Below the pieces are notes generated by a model. That model was given only the letters and a program-made list of their open reading frames with translations. It did no database searches and was not told the origin of the DNA. DNA of 64,000 nt. Source: Cloeon dipterum. Lineage: Eukaryota; Arthropoda; Insecta; Ephemeroptera; Baetidae. Position numbers and translations under genes: made by a program. The DNA is taken from contig NC_088788.1 in assembly GCF_949628265.1 (NCBI RefSeq), positions 20,880,335 to 20,944,334 on the forward strand, in the 5' to 3' direction. This document shows, piece by piece, positions 24,001 through 36,100 of the stretch (the first letter of the stretch is position 1; each line of letters begins with the position of its first letter).

Positions 24001-26552
24001 TCCTTGTAAATTTATGTAGCTTGAACTAAAGTATAATAATTTTGAGAAAAGCAATGAGTACCACCGAAAATAGGAAATAAGTACTCTCTCACCATGTGTT
24101 CTTTTAACAATAAAGTTCAAACCTGGAATCTGTTCTTCAGCCATGACTTTAGCCTTTGGCTCTGGCTCCACTTCAACTGTATCAGACTTCACCTCTTCCT
24201 TCACAGATTTCTCTTCTACCTTCACAGGTTTCTCCTCCACCTCTGGTTCAACATCTGGCTCAGCCCCTGGCTCAACAACGACGCAAGGCACACTTAGAGT
24301 GAGCTCCTCTTTGTTTTCCTCAGCCACCACTAGCTCAGCAGCCTGCTCTATCTTCTCCTTAACCACCACAACCTCTTTCACCTCAGCAACCTCCGGTTTT
24401 ATTTCCTCAGGCTCTGGTTTTGATCCTACCTCTACTTCCTTCTCTTCTTCCTTCTCCTCTTCCACCTTGACTGGTTTACTTACTACTACCACTTTTGGTT
24501 CAGGCTTAAGTTCTTTCTCCTTAGCTCGTTCCACGCTTGCTTCAGCAACGACAACAGTCTCTTTCTCAGGTTTGACGACGACTTTCACCACCTCTTGTTC
24601 AACCTTGGCAACTGCGACGGGCAGTTCAGGCTTCTTCACTGCGGTGGGAACGGTGACATGTGCAGGGGCGGCGACAGGGGTGGCAGCAACAGGGGCGGCG
24701 ACGGGTGCAGGGGTGACGACAGGGGCATGGGCGGCAGCGACGTGTGCAGCGACAGGGGCGGAGGCGACACCGGTAACGGGCTCTGGTGTTCTCTTTTCTT
24801 CCTTCTTGCCTAAAAGTCTGTCTTTGTAGCTGATGACCGGGGGCGGCTGCGGCGTGCTGGACTCTGCAGGCTTCTCTGGCGCTGCCTTTTGGTTGCTAGG
24901 GCCCGAGAAGGGCTTGACCCTCGGTCCCTTTTTGTCTGCGTCTTTCCGCCGCTGCTGTCGGTCATTGACCGGCTGCTGCCTCTCTGGCGCGTTCCTTTGC
25001 TCACCCTTCTTCTTGGAACCGCGCGTCCTAGGTTTGGCTTCTTGCCAGCTTCCACCGTCCTCGTCCGCCTCCTCCATAGGCGGCTCCTGCGCAACAGGTT
25101 GGGCAGGCGGTGGCGGCGAAATAGAGGAACTTGGCTCTGGCGACTTGCGAGTTAATTCAGGTGAAGCCGTCGATGACTTCCGACTGCTGTCCTGGCGAGG
25201 ACCTCGTTTCGTTTTAGGCATTCTTTTTTCTGTTTGTTTCACCTCTGTTTGAGTATTTTGAACTGCGGAGGGAATCGTTGGCTCTGTAACATACAAGGAA
25301 ATTATGTTGAGACAAGAATTAAAAACAATATCATAGACTGAAGAAACGGTTTGTTAATCTGGTGGCGAAAAATGTTTCCATTGACGATTTTCATTACAGT
25401 ATTTCTTTTAAAATGGAAAACTCGGCCATTGTAACACTCTTCCCCCTACTTAATCAACAATCTTACACGTTCCCTATCATGCCGAAAAAATCTGGTCACA
25501 TAAATAAAAATAAAGAAAGTTTTCTCAATTTTAATATTCAAATCACATTCAAAGTGGCAGACAAGACGAAAAATACATTTCAACTTGATATTACGGCAAC
25601 CAAATACAACAAATGCTGATGACGTCACAATTTTGATTGGTAATTCACCAGCCTAAAAACTACAGAAGACCAGAAGTTTAAGAAGAACAGCGGCATAATG
25701 ATATGGCTTTGAAATGAGCATTTCTTTCTGAGCCATCCAACGAAAATTACCTTGAGTGTGTGGTTGATCAACTTGCTTGACACTTTGAGAAGGATGGTCC
25801 GCGTCAACACGTTCCTCCTGCTTCTCCGGCAAGATGCCTGCAAATTTACAGACACAAGAATATTTAACAGGAGTGTGCACAGCTTAATCTTTGTTATCTA
25901 TTAATCTGAAGCTAACTTTAAAATAACGAGAAATTGTTTTCAACTACTTTCTCTGTTTATCATAACTATAATATTTTTCACATAAGCAATAATATGTGTG
26001 TGTACAAAAACCTCTAAAACCCGATTGGCTCCAGCAAAATTTAGAAAATTGTTATTTACCATTTACAACTGGCTCTTCTGGTGTTTTTGCCTTCTCCTCT
26101 CCGTTGACCTGCTCTTCAACAGCGGCATTCTCAGACGCGTCTGCGTTTACATTAACCTCCTTCATGGTCAAGGGGTCAACAATAGCGATCGCTCTTGAGC
26201 GGGTTTTCTGGAGCGAGACAGACTGCCTTGGTTGCATCATCCGGTTAGGGGCCATTGGGGGCTGATACCGAGGCTGCGGGTTGACAGGCATTGGCATTTG
26301 CGTTGGGAGCATCATTGTATTAGGCGGATGGACCACAGCGACACACGGCGTTTGGTACTGACCCACATTGAAGGGGTAGGACTGGTATGGGTAGACCGGG
26401 GAAGCGAATTGAGTCTGGTTCATCGGCGACACCATGGGCATGGCCATCTGTGTCTGCTGTTGGGGTTGATGGGGCTGTCGGTTCTGCGAACTTCTGGGCT
26501 GCATGTTGTTGCCGGAGGAGTGACGCGGTTGTCTAGAAGGTTGCTGGTACAT
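21075..26552 (-). CDS. eIF4G: Eukaryotic translation initiation factor 4G, C-terminally short
   Basis: This is the cytoplasmic scaffold of eIF4F, bringing together the cap-binding protein eIF4E, the helicase eIF4A and poly(A)-binding protein. Exons in transcript order: 26552-26060, 25837-25751, 25283-24123, 23110-22258 and 21789-21075, giving 1102 residues in one frame. The N-terminus is Gln/Pro/Met-rich. A PABP-binding-like motif AIAIVDPLTMKEVN lies at 121-134. Next comes a Pro/Ala/Val then Glu/Val/Lys-rich linker (about 300-580). The eIF4E-binding site is KRYGSNFLRKL (Tyr near 611), and a complete MIF4G domain spans about 730-965 (LNKLTPEKFEKLL to LKLRNWVPRK). The frame then ends after an Arg/Asp-rich stretch. 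The MA3 and W2 domains of full-length animal eIF4G are absent. The start is the first ATG of the Gln-rich exon. A longer isoform cannot be excluded. Confidence 0.93.
23311..23459 (-). repeat. Dispersed repeat, copy 2 (149 bp)
   Basis: Ungapped match of about 95 percent to 3647-3795, in the same orientation, inside the eIF4G intron between exons 3 and 4. Beyond 23459 this copy probably continues: an open frame on the minus strand runs from about 23648 through the repeat. Copy 1 lacks that part, as expected if copy 1 is 5'-truncated. The family is not recognised. Confidence 0.8.
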
Positions 26553-27590
26553 GGTGTGCTTTGAACAGTCACTGCGATAATGGTTCGTAGCTCACGACCA
26601 CATTAAGCACATCATGTGTGGTTGGTAACGTGGCCTTATCGGCTGCTCGAGAAATCGCTGTTGGCTTCAAAGTTGCAATTAGCTGCAACGAGTCGAATGA
26701 ATCTTCGTTAAATCGACGCTCGAAACAATCGCGGCAATGCAATTAATCGTAGTTCTCAATGCTCAAGATGCAACTTTGCTGTTACCACGTTATGAAGCCA
26801 TCTTGGATACATGTGAATGTGAACAGCACATCACTACACCCTGACCATGCGGTCTTATTCTTTCGGCTCTTGTATGGCGCGATTACAGTGGAAACAGTCG
26901 ATGCCAACTGCAAAAGCGTTTAGAATCAGCTTTGTCACGCTTTCGTGTGTCCGCGATTTTTTTCCGATTTTGATTTACTTACAGATTGCGGAGGTGATTG
27001 CCGAATTTCGTCGCCGAATTCAATCAGTGACGAAACACTTGAGCTGTTTGGTTCGAAAATTAGAAGATGGTTTCCATATTCTTATGTTGCTGACCGCCAG
27101 AGGTCTTTACTTCCCGCAGCAGGATTGCAGCGCGGCGCTTTTATTAGCCGGCGGGGGATGGCGTTGCTGTACGCATAATCAGTGGTCAATCGCGGTAAAA
27201 TTTAAATTCGCAGCACTATCGCAGTTATCGAGGCGATTATCCATCTTTTGATAGCCGAAATATAGTCGACAATCGGCAAAATTAGTTCTCGCTGGCAGCC
27301 GGAAGGTTATATGCTGAGTAAAATGAGCCCGATGAAGCATAATTTCGGCGAATGCCCGGCGCCGATTTGTAATTTCACCGAGCAACTAGCCTTCTGATGT
27401 TGGTGACGTCACGCAGGCAGGCAGGAAGAAGACAGAGAGGAGAGCGACCGACGAGAAAATGGCGAGTCGCGCGACAGAGTTTGTGTTGTGTTCGCGAGAA
27501 ACGTACTAAACGCCGCGGATAACTGACAATTTTATGTGAACATCGGCTATCAGTTGATGAGCGACGTCCTGGTTCACTCAGGCAACCAAA
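26553..27590. promoter_or_regulatory. Divergent promoter region shared by eIF4G (-) and MTA (+)
   Basis: The two start codons are 1038 bp apart and head to head. No TATA box is obvious near either gene. The middle carries several TATCGA-like words (for example around 27228-27246 and 27267), which resemble partial DRE sites common in insect housekeeping promoters. The MTA leader probably starts somewhere around 27.4 kb, in a purine-rich stretch. Assignment as a bidirectional promoter is inferred from geometry. Confidence 0.55.
27459..27509 (+). promoter_or_regulatory. Upstream ORF in the probable MTA leader (16 codons)
   Basis: ATG in strong context (AAAATGG) opens 16 codons and ends TAA at 27507-27509. 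A minimal start-stop ATG-TGA follows at 27534-27539. A third ATG at 27557 runs out of frame across the MTA start codon. Their relevance depends on the transcription start lying upstream of 27459, which is not shown. Confidence 0.45.
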
Positions 27591-30500
27591 ATGACGGCAA
27601 ATATGTACCGAGTCGGAGGTGAGTCGCGTTCGCAGCGATTTTAATTATTTTCTGTGTGTGTATGTATGCAGCAGGCCAATGAGCGGCATTATGAGCGCGG
27701 GCGTATGTACCTCATTTATTTTTGCGGTGGCCGAATAGCGCGCTAATTAGCACTGTTGCACGTTAGCTGGCCCCAGGTGTACGGGAAAGTGTCCTGGGCG
27801 AATCAGAAGCCGACAACCGGCGTGTTTTTCGGTCTGGTGTTTATTGAAATGAGTGCAGAATCGGCGGCACTCAGCTTCGGTCATGTCACTCACTACATAC
27901 ATATACGCACCTCTGCGGGAGTTGAAGCCACGCCGGGATACGAACGGGGACCGTAGGCTCGAAAGACGCTCGGGGACCCGGACCGTTTGCAAACTTTTTG
28001 GCTTGTAAACAAAGCATTCCGCTCGCGAGTCCGGCCGTTTTTGGCCCTTTTGGCCGCCGGCACGATGTTTATTTTTCATGCGCCACTCGCATTGCAAGAA
28101 ATTAGAATTTTTGCTCAGATTAAATGCAAATTTGTTATTAACACTTTGTTTGCATCAATCGTCATATTTTAAAATCTTAGAAGTGATTTGAGTAGTAAAT
28201 AAAAACAAATAATCAATTATGAGTGGCTATTTTAATTTAAAACGTGTAATTACATATGTAAATCATGTGTTAGTTCAAACAAATGGATATTTTGTCCAGA
28301 ATTATAAACAAGCATTATTGTAAGTTTTAACGACAAATAATTCAACCCTAAAATATTCATAGACAATTTTTTCTCCTAAAAAAGTGTTAAATTAAAATAT
28401 AACTGGTTATTCCTAACCATATAAACCACGTGTTGTACAAACGCTGCAACAAAAAATATAATAACGTGTCTTCTTTACAAATCAGTTTGTTTCTTGCTTC
28501 ATAATAATAATTTAAAATTTAGACTTGCCTGACTGCATGCTGATTTTGAATATTTTGTATTTTTCAGACTACGTCTACTTTGAGTCATCGTCGACTTCGC
28601 CTTACCAAATCCGGCGGATAGAAGAGTTGAATAAGGTTTGTTTTGCCACATTTTATCCAATCAAAAATTTATTAGGTGGAATGTCAGAAAATGCTTTCTT
28701 ATTTTTTAAATATTTCTTAAATAAAAAAAAATGAAAGTTCTAATATTTCAACTCAAATAATGGTAATTAAAAATTAGGTGAGAAAAATAACGTTGATTAA
28801 ATTAAATTGGCTAGTTATAATATCAAATTTTATATACACAGACAGACTAAAAATTAAATTTTCCTTCGCTTGAAATTTTTAATGAGAACTTAATGTCTTG
28901 CAGTACCGCGAGACTCAGACTCATGAATTCTCTGCATTGAATGCTCGTGAACCTAAACATGTACAATAGATTTTATTTGAAGGGGTACAAAAAAGCTTCG
29001 AGTTATTTCCAGTTTTCGGAACTTGTTGTACGTTTTCACCGTCTTGACAGACCAAATGGTCTCTCATCCATCATTATGACGATAAGTTTGCTATAGGATG
29101 AAACTTATTGCTTAAATTTCGCGCAGCATTTTGAAGCTGTATTGCGTCCTCTACGCTTAAAACTATAAATGTTATGCATTGAATCTAACCATGTATGTAC
29201 CTAATACAACTTATTCAGCAATATTTTCGGTGATGTTCGTGTCAGGAAAATAAGCTGCGTGCTTGATTTTATTTTGAATTATTTCGGTCATGCAGAAAAA
29301 TACTCGTATTATTACGAAACCGCTGCAACGATATAAAATCAAAGGAAGCAGATGAATAAATTCGCGGCACGAAACGTTTTGGTAAGATGGCTGCCTAATT
29401 AGCCGCGAACAGGAGCAAACAATTTTCAACACCAGCATTCCTCAGCATTTTCAATCGGGCGAAAAAACCAATTGCGTAGGAAAGCAAGATCACACGAGGT
29501 GCGAATGGAAAATAATAATGGGGACTGAAAAAATAAAGCACTCGACACCAGGCGCGCGGCGATGAGAGTTCGTGCCGCCTGCCGAGTTTTTGGATCATGC
29601 ATCCATTCGTGCTGGAGCACCAGGTTCGAGTCCCGTCTGTCCATCACCGCCGCCGCAGTCACGCCTCCTGTTGGCCCACGGCGCAAAGGCGAGCTCGGTG
29701 TTTTAAAAACAACAAAACAAGCGGCGCATACTGCTCTCCCCGAGCCGAGAGATATGATATTCATTTTGTCGGCGGCAACGCTGCCTGCGTGATTATGGCC
29801 GCGTGAGATATCGCTCGGCCAGGTGACTGAACCCGAAATTGGTCCACGCACGTTACAAGCCCCGGCCCTACAAGTTTAACGCCGCTCCAATTCGCCTATT
29901 ATTTTGCCATGCAATTTTTCTCATTTTGAACTGCGGCTCCAGTCGGGTTTTGCATGAGTTATCGATTCTCAGGAATTTCGCGTTTGTTAGCGTAATTACT
30001 GCTACTTGTTATCGCTGCTGTTCCACTAAGGAGTTCTCTCTCATTGTTTATATCTGGCTCACGTGCGAAGCTAACTGTTGGTTTCAAAGATAGCGACTTG
30101 CTTGTAAAGCCGATTTTCCTGTTCGTGCCCTCGCAATAGAATTTGATGAAATTCAACAAAATGCTTTCGTCAAGAATTGAAATCAAACCCACTGTCGTGT
30201 GTGTGTCTGTGTAGAAGATACAGAAACATTCTTAAATAATACATCCACATTTGCTTTCGCTGGAAACAGTATTAAAATTAATTAAAATTCGTGTCCATTG
30301 TTTTTTCCTATGATCGATTAAATCGTTAATTAATATAACTTCATAACGCAATTTTAACACAGATTAAGAACATATGAGTAATCTTTATCTGAATAATTTT
30401 GAGTGCGAGCATGCCACTCGACTTATTTTCGTCAAGTGGAAAATCAATCGGCTCTCTTATTGACTATTCTAAAATTAGCCCTGTGGAATCAGCTCGGTGC

Positions 30501-33102
30501 AATTATTATTATTTTCTTCCTCACGTAAGCGTCAAATTTGAATTGCAAAGTTTAAACGGGTCGCATGCAATCAAACCTCTCAATTATCTTGAAAACTCAA
30601 GGTAGCATGAAACCATCAAAACGGTTTTCAAAGCAAAGTACTTTTGGTCAATCTTTGCAAGTCATTCACAAGCCTTCCTCTTAGTATTCCTGAGCAAGCG
30701 CAAGCGAAAAGTGCAACAAAAATATTGCAAAATTGTGTGACTAATTTGTTTACTTTTTTAAATAACTGGGAAAAAACAGATGGAACTTGTTTTGTATAGT
30801 ACCGTATATACTATACAGTATGTGTCAGAGTAAATTCTCCCGTCTTTTTCTTTCTACACTCGCGGAGATTTTTTACAAAACGAAAACCAATTTAAAATAA
30901 TTTAGTGTTTCAAAACATATGAAAATTGAAGCTTTGACTTCACAAGCATCTAATTCGATTTCAAAGTTAGTATGTAGATGTACAGTTCGAATTTGCTCCG
31001 ACATCGGAGTACTTCAGTTTTGGCGGTGGTGGGAATATTTGCACTCAAACAACGCAAATTTATTGCAATGCCAGCGTGTCTTGTGTTCGAGTTTGCATCC
31101 GCCTCCGCGCGTCCATTCTTTCCTTGGCGGCAACCGATTATTGTGTTTCGCTCATTGCTAATGCTTCTTCTTTCTAAAATTGCAGACTCCAAATGGCAAC
31201 GTCGAGGCTAAGGTTATGTGTTTCTACAGGCGGCGTGATCTCCCGAACAGTCTCATCATGTTGGCAGATAAGCACCAAAGTAAGTGCAAAAGTGCTTCAT
31301 TAAGCGCCGTTTCTTTCGTTTCGTCTGGCTTCCTGGGAACCGCTTTCGATTTAAAGAACATGCCGGGTGGACTGATTACTGAGCAACTTGGCTGATAAAG
31401 AAAGCGAACCTGATTTTCCAGAGACGTGCTCAGACGTTTTTGAAATGTTCATTTTTAATTCGCGGACGAATATACTACAATTATTTGGTTTGGATTATGA
31501 AAGGCCTATAAAAAGTTAGTAACATTTTAATACATTCTTACTTATTTTTACAATTTTTTGAATGCAAAAATTTATTGCGACCTAGCATATTTAAAGTAGG
31601 CCCCTCAAGCGACCGGGGCTAGCGCGCACCCCAGGTCTTGCCGCGTCCATACCCATTGCGGCCACCCCTGCCCGCTCCCTCTCACTCTCTCTAGCAATGA
31701 GCTCTGGGTGCTTGTGCCTGCTCAGCCGGCTGGTGGCTGGCCGGTTGGCCGGCCGTGCTATTTTTCCAGTGTGTGAGTGTTTACGTGCGAAATGGCGTGC
31801 ACACCAGCGGCCGGTGACGGGCATGTAATCTAGGTCTAGTGCAAGTGTTGGCCTAGGTCATGAGCCAATTGCATCCCTACACATATGTACACGCTGCAAC
31901 GCACGTGACTCGCTACCGCCGCAGCTGACTGCGCTTTGCCGATTAAATTTGCGGCCGAATGAGAATCAAATTCAAAATTCAAACAAATATTTCATTTGGA
32001 AGGTGTCACACTCCATGACTGTGCTAAACCACTTCCACGGGGCTGGTTATAAAAAATATTATAGAGATTTCTAATAACTAACGTTTTAGTTATCATTGTA
32101 AACCGTGCAGTTTTTCTGGAGATAGATAGTTGTTATTAGAGCTGTTTTTATTGGTAGGCTCTCATCACATACGCAGGATTGATGTTAATATTAATGTTTT
32201 AGCTATTACTCGTGTTATAGTTATATAAAGTATGTCCGCTTGTGCAACCACTGACGGAAAACATAAGAGATAATAAACGGAAACACGGAATGTGAAATAA
32301 ATTTTTATTATGAAGATTTCAGAAAATTCTACCTCCTAAATTATTCCTCACGTGATGCTAAAAATCCATTAATTAATAGGTTAGCTATCAAGTAAATTTT
32401 TAGAGTCCCCACTGCCGATAAATAAGAGGTCTAGGACCAGTGGATTTCATTTTATGTTGCTTAAGCCTTCAAAATAATTTGATGTAAAAGCTTAGAAATT
32501 TAATGGAAAATCTAAAATGCTTTTTGTAATCAACATTAATCTGACATGAAACTATCCCAAACATCGTTAAACAAAATATTTGTTAAAAAAATCATAAGTT
32601 GAAGTGCAAGTTAAATAGCCTCCATCTGTTGAGTTCATTTTTCGTACTTTGCAAATCGAAAATATGAATGATTTGCACGTCAAGTGTATGTAACCAGCAA
32701 TAGGGAGTGTGACTGCCAAAATGGATCAGCCATTGCGGTAGTTAGCTGCAGCGCAAAAGTGGTTGCAATTCGACTTTGAAGTCGACGGGGGCGGCGCGCG
32801 CGACTGACCACTCGGACCGGGCGGCGGAGTGGACGGACGGCGGCGTTAATTATGCCGGGACGCGCGATGGCGTTCTGCTTATGTTCTGTGTCAGTATTGA
32901 TTTTAATTGCGCTGCTGCGCTCGCTCTCGCCCATAGAGGCATAACAACACGCGGGAAGCGAACCCGTGTATGGCAAGGGCCGCCACCCTCCCGCCCGCCC
33001 GCCGCCCTCCGCCACCCGCCGCGTCTTCCAAGCAAATCACACATATTACAGAAAAGGGTATCCGCGATCGATATTTTGGGGTGTTGCGGTGTTTGTGTGT
33101 GA

Positions 33103-33134
<32 letters not shown>

Positions 33135-36100
33135 AAGAGAGAGGGGCCAGAGATGGAGTTCCACATGTTCGCCTCCGACGCTTTGATCCTCACCTGCGCA
33201 CCTCTGGGATTTTTTTCCGCTCTGGACCCGAATCTGATTAGAATCCAGGTTGATCCTTCAGAGATCTCAATTTTTCTCCGTTGGAAATAATGCCGAGTTG
33301 CCTGAGTTGATTCCGTAGTGTTGACTGTTGGCGCCAAATTTTGGTTTAAGAATATTGAAAAGATAACTTTAAAAAAATCAAGCCTTGTAATCGGGACATG
33401 ATACAATTGCAATATTATGGATTTACCTGATACCCTCGACTACAAATTCATCTTATCATCTATTACGAAAAGTGCGCAATAATTCGCTATTCGATTTAAC
33501 ATAATTATATTTTTTTAAAGTTTCCACTTATTATTTCTAGTGTAAATTAGAAGTAATGACGCAGTTTGTTGATATCTTTTGAAACAGCAACATTTGAATT
33601 CCAACAACAGCTTTTTGCACTCATCAAAAGACTTAGCAGGCTGATAATACAAATTTTTTAATTTGATCTGCACAAATGTTAAAATTTTCTCGCCTTTGGG
33701 AATTCAATTCAGAATTTTATTTCGTTTTATGTCTTTTATCTGAAAATAAGCCCATGTGACACATATTTGCACAATTTTCATTATTTAAATTCACCTTTTT
33801 CAGAAAAGATTATTTACAATTATTCGGTTATTTAGTTCTTGATTACTTGAAAGGTTCTGCCTTTCCACCTTCTCTCATTGTCAGTTATTGGAAGCAAGTT
33901 AGTCGTATCGCGATTGCAGGACACGCTTCTTAGTCCAGTCCGCGGGCTGCCTGGCCGCGATTAAAGTGCGCAAATGGACGCTTTTTGCGCCCGTCGGCCA
34001 TCTGAGGTTGGCGAATGGGGAGAACAAACGCGGTTGCTCTTGGCAACTGATACACGGCACCCCCTGAACGGGTTGGGGGTTTTAAAAGTTTCGCCGCATC
34101 CCGCGGAAATTGAAAACAAACACATCCCTTGCTTTGCGGCAGATCTGTTCACGAAATGCGATTTTCGGTGTTTAATATGTGCGTGTGTCATTGGACTGTT
34201 TCCTTTGAAAATCCAATCACGCGATTTGACACAAAACACGGCACCTCGATATTTGAATTCAAAATATTTGGCGTGATAACTCGATGAATTAAACGAATAC
34301 ATATACGCTTAGGCAGGAGTTGGTGGCGCTATTTCAACCGTTAATTCGCCCTTGTTTGATTTTGAAATCTATTTCAGTCAACTGTTGGCACTTTGCTTCG
34401 AATTAATAAATTGTTTAGCCGCAAAACGTAGCTGCGATTTAATATTGAGACTTTGGAAGTTGAAACTCTTACAATGAAACTCGATTTCATTGCAGCCTGA
34501 CGAAATAATTATTTGCGCTTGTTAATATAAGAATTGCGATATGAATTACAAAACTGAATGATTTTTCCTTGTTCCAGTGGCTTCTGCAGACGAATCGCCT
34601 GTGGTGGCCAAATTAAAAAAGTTGTGGCTCAAGGCACCATCTGCAGACGAGGCCGAGGCTGTTCAACCCTTAGGTGAGTTTTTGGGGCAATGCATTGCCG
34701 TTGCAGTGGTGGGTGCCGAAAATTGCGAGCTCGCATTATTTTCGACTCGAAAGTTACATTACACAAGCAAAACCGGCGGCAACAGCAGCGGCGGCATCTC
34801 GACCACGCATGATCACCCCCCGGCGCCCTCTGCTTTTATACTTGTGGCCCATTATGTGACGTCACACCCCTCGCGCACTATCCCCCTTTCATTAAAATTG
34901 CAAAAGTTTTTCTTGCCCGAGCGCAAAAAGGGGCCCCGACGCGCTGGTCACTTTACAGCAACGCCACTGCGTTTTTCCTCCTTTTTCACCTTCAATTCGC
35001 ACGGATTTGGTGAGCCAACACAAAAAAATCAAATAAAAAGTATCATTGTGCTCATTCTTTTCTCAATCAACTTGTGCTTTTAAATTGATCAAACTTCAAC
35101 TAGAAAAACACGAATTAAAGCTGCAAGAAGCTCCAGGGATTAACATTACTTCCGCTTTTGTTGGCTGAAGGGTTACACAAGTAGCCAGCTATTCTTAGGA
35201 AACCCCTGCAAAGGATAACATACATAAATGTTTGGTAACTTCTATATTTGATTTGTTTTAATTCTTATGAGATATTTTTCAGGCACTTGGACTGCTTAAT
35301 CAGTATCTGAGTGCATCAACTATGATCACACAGCATTTCTTGAAACTTGAAATTGACTATAAAATAGTAGCAGTTCTGTCCTTAATGTTCTCAACCTGAT
35401 ATATATGCATGCATTGTGCCGCCGGCTCATATTTAATTTGCGAGTTGTGCCGCATCGTCTCTTACGACGCAAAACACATTCGCCAAATTTATCAACTCAG
35501 CTAAACGGTTGCAATGATTGCTATTTCCCAGCGTTAAACCAAGCCAAAGCCAAATCTAATACATTTGAAAATACGGTTAAAGTAATAATTTTGGGAGCTG
35601 CAACGTTCAAAGCTAAAGCAATTTAATATTAATCCAAATTAAAAGTAATGGGGATCATCATATGACATACGTCCATTATTTTATCTCTTGAGAAACAAAA
35701 CTTTTATTTTGTCATATACTACAGCGTTTTACTTTCATAAGAGCGCTTCGCACCAATTCAACAGCAGTGACCGTCTTTGATTAAAATTGCGCCGAGTGTG
35801 CTTGCTTCTTTTACTCTCTCGGTGCGAGCGGCTCTATTTTAGGCCGTGGTAAAATATTCCAATTAGTGGTGGGACCGAGTGCATCCGCGAGAGAGCCAAT
35901 AAATAAATGACACCAGGTCATCCCGCGCTATTTCGGTCTTCGTCCATTTTTTTCAATATTTATCTTTGCTGTTATGGTGCGTCTAGCTAGGCGTGTGTTT
36001 ATTTAATTTGTTAAATCAAATAGATCGTGGAATCTATCCTAAATTCGCAATTTTAACATACTTGGATAGTGGCTGCATTTAAATAAATTTACTTTGAATC

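Noticed and set aside
24143-24829. Open frame of 228 codons antisense to eIF4G exon 3
   Set aside because: A Ser/Thr-rich shadow of the Glu/Val/Pro-rich eIF4G linker. The minus-strand frame is the real one.
29570-29660. Possible tRNA (B-box GGTTCGAGTCC)
   Set aside because: The T-stem would have two mismatches out of five and no acceptor stem or anticodon arm can be drawn.
32776-33241. Overlapping frames on both strands in MTA intron 3
   Set aside because: They overlap each other in GC-rich and GT/GA repeat sequence. None resembles a protein family.
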